In this document: positions 61,256 to 64,000 of the stretch, piece by piece
How the letters are laid out: each line of letters begins with the position of its first letter
Numbering within the stretch: the first letter of the stretch is position 1
Source: Sporocytophaga myxococcoides
GTDB taxonomy: Bacteria; Bacteroidota; Bacteroidia; Cytophagales; Cytophagaceae
DNA length: 64,000 bases
Direction: 5' to 3'
NCBI RefSeq assembly: GCF_000775915.1
Contig: NZ_BBLT01000002.1
Span: 434,001 to 498,000 of the forward strand
Made by a program: the position numbers and the translations under genes
The notes under the pieces: model-generated
What the model was told of the DNA's origin: nothing
Database searches by the model: none
Seen by the model: only the letters and a program-made list of their open reading frames with translations

Positions 61256-62592
61256 TGAAAAAGTTTATCCAAACCATTAAGAATATATTTTCAATAGAAG
61301 ACCTAAGAATCAGGATACTGAACACTATAGGTTTTCTTTTGATTTTTCGTCTGGGATCTTATGTTGTACTTCCTGGTGTTGATCCAGCTTCAATAGAACA
61401 GGGTTCTAATAAAGACAACATTTTAGGATTGTTGGATACCTTGGTTGGAGGTGCATTCAGCAATGTTTCTATTTTTGGTTTGGGTATCATGCCTTATATT
61501 TCAGCAAGTATAGTTTTGCAACTATTAACCTTCGCTGTTCCTTATTTTCAAAAACTTCAAAAAGAAGGAGAATCTGGTAGAAAAAAGATCAATCAGATTA
61601 CAAGGGTACTTACAATATTTATAACCTTAGCTCAATCGGTTGGATATTTGGCAGCTACGGTAAACCAGGAAATGTTATTTCCAGGTGTTGACAGAGCTTT
61701 CTTTACAATTAGCGCTATGTTAATTCTGACAGCAGGTACGATGTTTTGTATGTGGCTGGGTGAGAAAATTACAGATAAGGGTATTGGAAATGGAATCTCT
61801 ATGCTTATAATGGTAGGGATTATCTCAAGATTCCCTCAAGCTATTGTAGTTGAAGGAGCAGCAAAAGGAATGAAGGGAGCTTTACCATTTATAATTGAGT
61901 TAGGGGTATTATTCTTTATTGTTATGGGAGTGGTGATGTTAACACAAGCCACAAGAAAAATACCTGTACAGTATGCAAAACAAGTAATTGGTAATAAGGT
62001 ATATGGCGGTCAAAGGCAATATATTCCTTTAAAGGTAATTGCTGCAGGAGTTATGCCAATTATCTTTGCTCAGTCAATAATGTTTTTGCCAGCAATGGTT
62101 GCTTCTATGTTTTCTGATACTAGTGATTTTGCAGGATCGATAGGTGCAACATTTTCAGATTTCACTAGCTGGCAATATAATTTAACATTCGCTGTATTAA
62201 TTATCCTGTTTACCTTCTTCTATACAGCCCTATCTGTTAATCCAAATCAGATTGCAGATGATATGAAAAGAAATGGTGGTTTTATCCCTGGTATAAAACC
62301 TGGAAAACAAACTTCAGACTACATTGATGATGTTTTGTCTCGAATCACTCTTCCTGGTGCTGTTTTCCTGGCGGCTTTAGCTATACTACCAGCAATTGCA
62401 CATGTTGCTGGAGTAACCAGAGATTTTTCGTACTTCTTCGGTGGTACTTCTCTTTTAATAATGGTTGGTGTAGTATTGGATACACTTCAACAAATAGAAA
62501 GTTACTTACTGATGAGACATTATGAAGGTATGATGCAATCAGGAAGAATTAAAGGAAGGTCAGAAAATGTAGCGATTTCTTCTTCTAACTAA
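61255..62592 (+). CDS. secY: Protein translocase subunit SecY
   Basis: 445 residues, ten membrane segments. RIRILNTIGFLLIFRLGSYV opens helix 1, the plug region SNVSIFGLGIMPYISASIVLQLL (in parts, near residues 72-94) is complete, and the cytoplasmic loops needed for SecA and ribosome binding (VYGGQRQYIPLKV near 251-263; ADDMKRNGGFIPGIKPG near 336-352) are present. It forms the inner-membrane export channel. One-base overlaps join it to rplO and map. Confidence 0.98.
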   Translation: MKKFIQTIKNIFSIEDLRIRILNTIGFLLIFRLGSYVVLPGVDPASIEQGSNKDNILGLLDTLVGGAFSNVSIFGLGIMPYISASIVLQLLTFAVPYFQKLQKEGESGRKKINQITRVLTIFITLAQSVGYLAATVNQEMLFPGVDRAFFTISAMLILTAGTMFCMWLGEKITDKGIGNGISMLIMVGIISRFPQAIVVEGAAKGMKGALPFIIELGVLFFIVMGVVMLTQATRKIPVQYAKQVIGNKVYGGQRQYIPLKVIAAGVMPIIFAQSIMFLPAMVASMFSDTSDFAGSIGATFSDFTSWQYNLTFAVLIILFTFFYTALSVNPNQIADDMKRNGGFIPGIKPGKQTSDYIDDVLSRITLPGAVFLAALAILPAIAHVAGVTRDFSYFFGGTSLLIMVGVVLDTLQQIESYLLMRHYEGMMQSGRIKGRSENVAISSSN

Positions 62593-63359
62593 TGATATAT
62601 TATAAAACTGAAGAAGAAATTGATCTAATAAAGAAGAGTGGAGATCTTTTAGGCCGTGTACATGGTGAAATTGCAAAGGCTATCAAGATTGGAGTAACTA
62701 CTCAAGAGTTAGATGATTTAGCATATAATTTTATTATTAGTGGTGGAGGGGTTCCTTCTTTTAAAGGGTACAACGGATTTCCTTATACATTGTGTATCTC
62801 CGTTAATGAGCAAGTAGTTCATGGTTTCCCAGGGAAGTATGCCTTGAAAGAAGGAGATGTTATATCTGTTGATTGTGGCGTAAATTTAGGTGGATATCAT
62901 AGTGATAGTGCTTATACATATGGTATAGGCAAAGTTTCGGAAGATGTCAGGCAATTGTTGGAATTTACAAAGCAATCTTTGTATTTGGGTATTGAAGAAG
63001 CTGTTGTTGGGAAAAGAACAGGTGATATTGGTTTTTCAATACAAAACTTTGTAGAATCTAAAGGATATTCTGTTGTGAGAGAGTTGGTTGGTCATGGTGT
63101 AGGAAAAAAGTTACATGAAGGTCCAGAGGTTCCTAATTACGGTAAAAGAGGTAAAGGCGTTAAGTTGGAAGAGGGTATGGTCATAGCCATTGAACCCATG
63201 ATAAATCTTGGTAAAAAGGAGATCGTTCAAGAAGAAGATGGTTGGACAATTAGAACTAAAGATAGAAAGCCCTCAGCTCATTTTGAACATACCGTTGCCA
63301 TACGAAAAGGAAAAGCTGAAGTATTAACTACATTTAAATACATAGAAGAAGTAATATAA
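62592..63359 (+). CDS. map: Type I methionine aminopeptidase
   Basis: 255 residues. The five metal ligands of the pita-bread fold can be placed: D94 in SVDCGVN, D105 in YHSDSA, H168 in VGHGVGK, E201 in AIEPM and E232 in HFEHTV, plus the substrate His77 in VVHGFP. It removes the initiator Met from new proteins. The gene is joined by one-base overlaps (TAATG) to secY and infA, a typical arrangement in this operon. Confidence 0.97.
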   Translation: MIYYKTEEEIDLIKKSGDLLGRVHGEIAKAIKIGVTTQELDDLAYNFIISGGGVPSFKGYNGFPYTLCISVNEQVVHGFPGKYALKEGDVISVDCGVNLGGYHSDSAYTYGIGKVSEDVRQLLEFTKQSLYLGIEEAVVGKRTGDIGFSIQNFVESKGYSVVRELVGHGVGKKLHEGPEVPNYGKRGKGVKLEEGMVIAIEPMINLGKKEIVQEEDGWTIRTKDRKPSAHFEHTVAIRKGKAEVLTTFKYIEEVI

Positions 63360-63577
63360 TGGCAAAACAGTCCTCGATAGAGCAAGATGGAACAATAGTA
63401 GAAGCATTGTCTAATGCTATGTTTAAAGTAGAGTTGGAAAATGGACATCAGGTTATCGCTCATATTTCTGGTAAAATGAGAATGAACTATATAAAAATTT
63501 TACCAGGTGATAAAATACGTTTGGAAATGTCTCCATACGATCTTTCAAAAGGAAGAATTGTATATAGATATAAATAG
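63359..63577 (+). CDS. infA: Translation initiation factor IF-1
   Basis: 72 residues, the full S1-like OB fold: [20 protein letters not shown] (in parts), [28 protein letters not shown] (in parts) and the end [11 protein letters not shown]. Its ATG overlaps the map stop by one base, and rpmJ follows after 34 bases. Confidence 0.98.
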   Translation: MAKQSSIEQDGTIVEALSNAMFKVELENGHQVIAHISGKMRMNYIKILPGDKIRLEMSPYDLSKGRIVYRYK

Positions 63578-63611
63578 GTTTTAGCGAATAGCTACTTAAA
63601 TTTATCAAAAA

Positions 63612-63728
63612 ATGAAAGTTAAAGCATCTATTAAGAAAAGAAGTGCTGATTGTAAAGTAATCAGAAGAAATGGGAAACTTTACGTTATCAATAAAAAGAA
63701 CCCAAGATTTAAACAAAGACAAGGTTAA
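63612..63728 (+). CDS. rpmJ: 50S ribosomal protein L36, zinc-independent form
   Basis: A 38-residue protein read directly from the sequence: it begins [20 protein letters not shown], continues [13 protein letters not shown] and ends KQRQG. The zinc-binding form would have three Cys and a His; only Cys14 remains, the other positions being Ala or Asp, Asn and Phe, so this is the zinc-free type. Position between infA and rpsM is normal. Confidence 0.95.
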   Translation: MKVKASIKKRSADCKVIRRNGKLYVINKKNPRFKQRQG

Positions 63729-63739
63729 TAATTATTACT

Positions 63740-64000
63740 ATGGCTAGAATTTCAGGTGTAGATATTCCGGATAACAAACGCGGGGAAGTTTCATTAACTT
63801 ATATTTACGGTATAGGTAGAAAATCTGCTCAATTTATTTTAACAAAGGCAGGCGTTAATTGGGATAAAAAAGCTAGTGAGTGGACCGAAGAGGAATCAAC
63901 TGCAATTAGGAATATTATTGGTGCTGAGTTTAAAGTTGAAGGAGTTCTTAAATCAGAAGTTCAACTAAGCATTAAACGTTTATTGGATATTGGATGTTAC
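63740..64000 (+). CDS. rpsM: 30S ribosomal protein S13 (partial, runs off the window)
   Basis: The first 87 codons of S13, starting at the ATG at 63740 ([19 protein letters not shown]). [15 protein letters not shown] near residues 21-35 is the helix-two-turn-helix signature, and [11 protein letters not shown]-like sequence ([17 protein letters not shown]) reaches the edge. About 38 residues should lie beyond the window. Confidence 0.97.
   Translation, partial: MARISGVDIPDNKRGEVSLTYIYGIGRKSAQFILTKAGVNWDKKASEWTEEESTAIRNIIGAEFKVEGVLKSEVQLSIKRLLDIGCY

Noticed and set aside
1-64000. tRNA, rRNA, insertion sequences, prophage or CRISPR arrays
   Set aside because: I looked for cloverleaf-like T-loop sequences, transposase motifs and regularly spaced repeats and found none that held up; a tRNA missed by eye cannot be fully excluded.

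Overview
The window looks like a chromosomal segment of a low-GC Bacteroidota bacterium, most likely of the Cytophagales type. The signs are: start sites generally without Shine-Dalgarno sequences; several clear TTTG-N19-TAnnTTTG promoters, the form used by the primary sigma factor of this phylum; the family composition (WcaJ/WcaI-type exopolysaccharide genes, small signal-peptide lipoproteins, DUF6089-like barrel protein); and zinc-free forms of ribosomal proteins S14 and L36. No rRNA, tRNA, CRISPR array, insertion sequence or prophage was recognised. Region 1 (1-20219, all + strand) is an exopolysaccharide locus: two membrane O-acyltransferases, a polysaccharide pyruvyltransferase-like enzyme, two GT2 and six GT4-type glycosyltransferases, a Wzy-like polymerase/ligase, an AsnB-type amidotransferase, a WcaF-type acetyltransferase, a WcaJ-type initiating phosphoglycosyltransferase and an outer-membrane barrel protein of Wzi/RemB type. 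WcaJ would load the first sugar onto undecaprenyl phosphate, the glycosyltransferases extend the unit, the acyl-, pyruvyl- and acetyltransferases decorate it, and the polymerase and barrel act after export. No Wzx flippase or Wza/Wzc was seen, so the locus probably continues to the left. Region 2 (20237-29263) is mixed: a methyltransferase, a barrel protein, a beta-lactamase-fold lipoprotein, a C-terminal processing protease, a membrane glycosyltransferase, RuvX, a HELAH metalloprotease-like protein and three tandem small lipoproteins ending at a long hairpin. Region 3 (29356-44145) is housekeeping. A minus-strand operon runs rsfS-ftsH-LUD protein-lpxH-(propeller-like secreted protein), divergent from birA and ahcY. 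A second minus operon is GT2-sigma factor-rsmG with overlapping genes. Then follow tgt, an LptF/G permease, ispE, and a separate three-gene set (sugar-1-P transferase, acetyltransferase, aminotransferase) resembling the PglC/D/E part of a diacetylbacillosamine pathway. Region 4 is a 1411-residue exported TPR-CHAT protein (44237-48472) with an intact His/Cys dyad. Region 5 (48590-64000) is the str-S10-spc ribosomal gene array: rpsL-rpsG-fusA-rpsJ, then a terminator and a new promoter, then rplC through rpsN, then a structured gap with a possible promoter, then rpsH through secY, map, infA, rpmJ and the first 87 codons of rpsM at the window edge. The points most worth following are a Tgt enzyme lacking all four zinc ligands, the exported TPR-CHAT protein, the FtsH-LUD-LpxH operon, a perfect palindrome built from two divergent -7 elements between ispE and the sugar transferase, and the transcriptional punctuation inside the ribosomal array.
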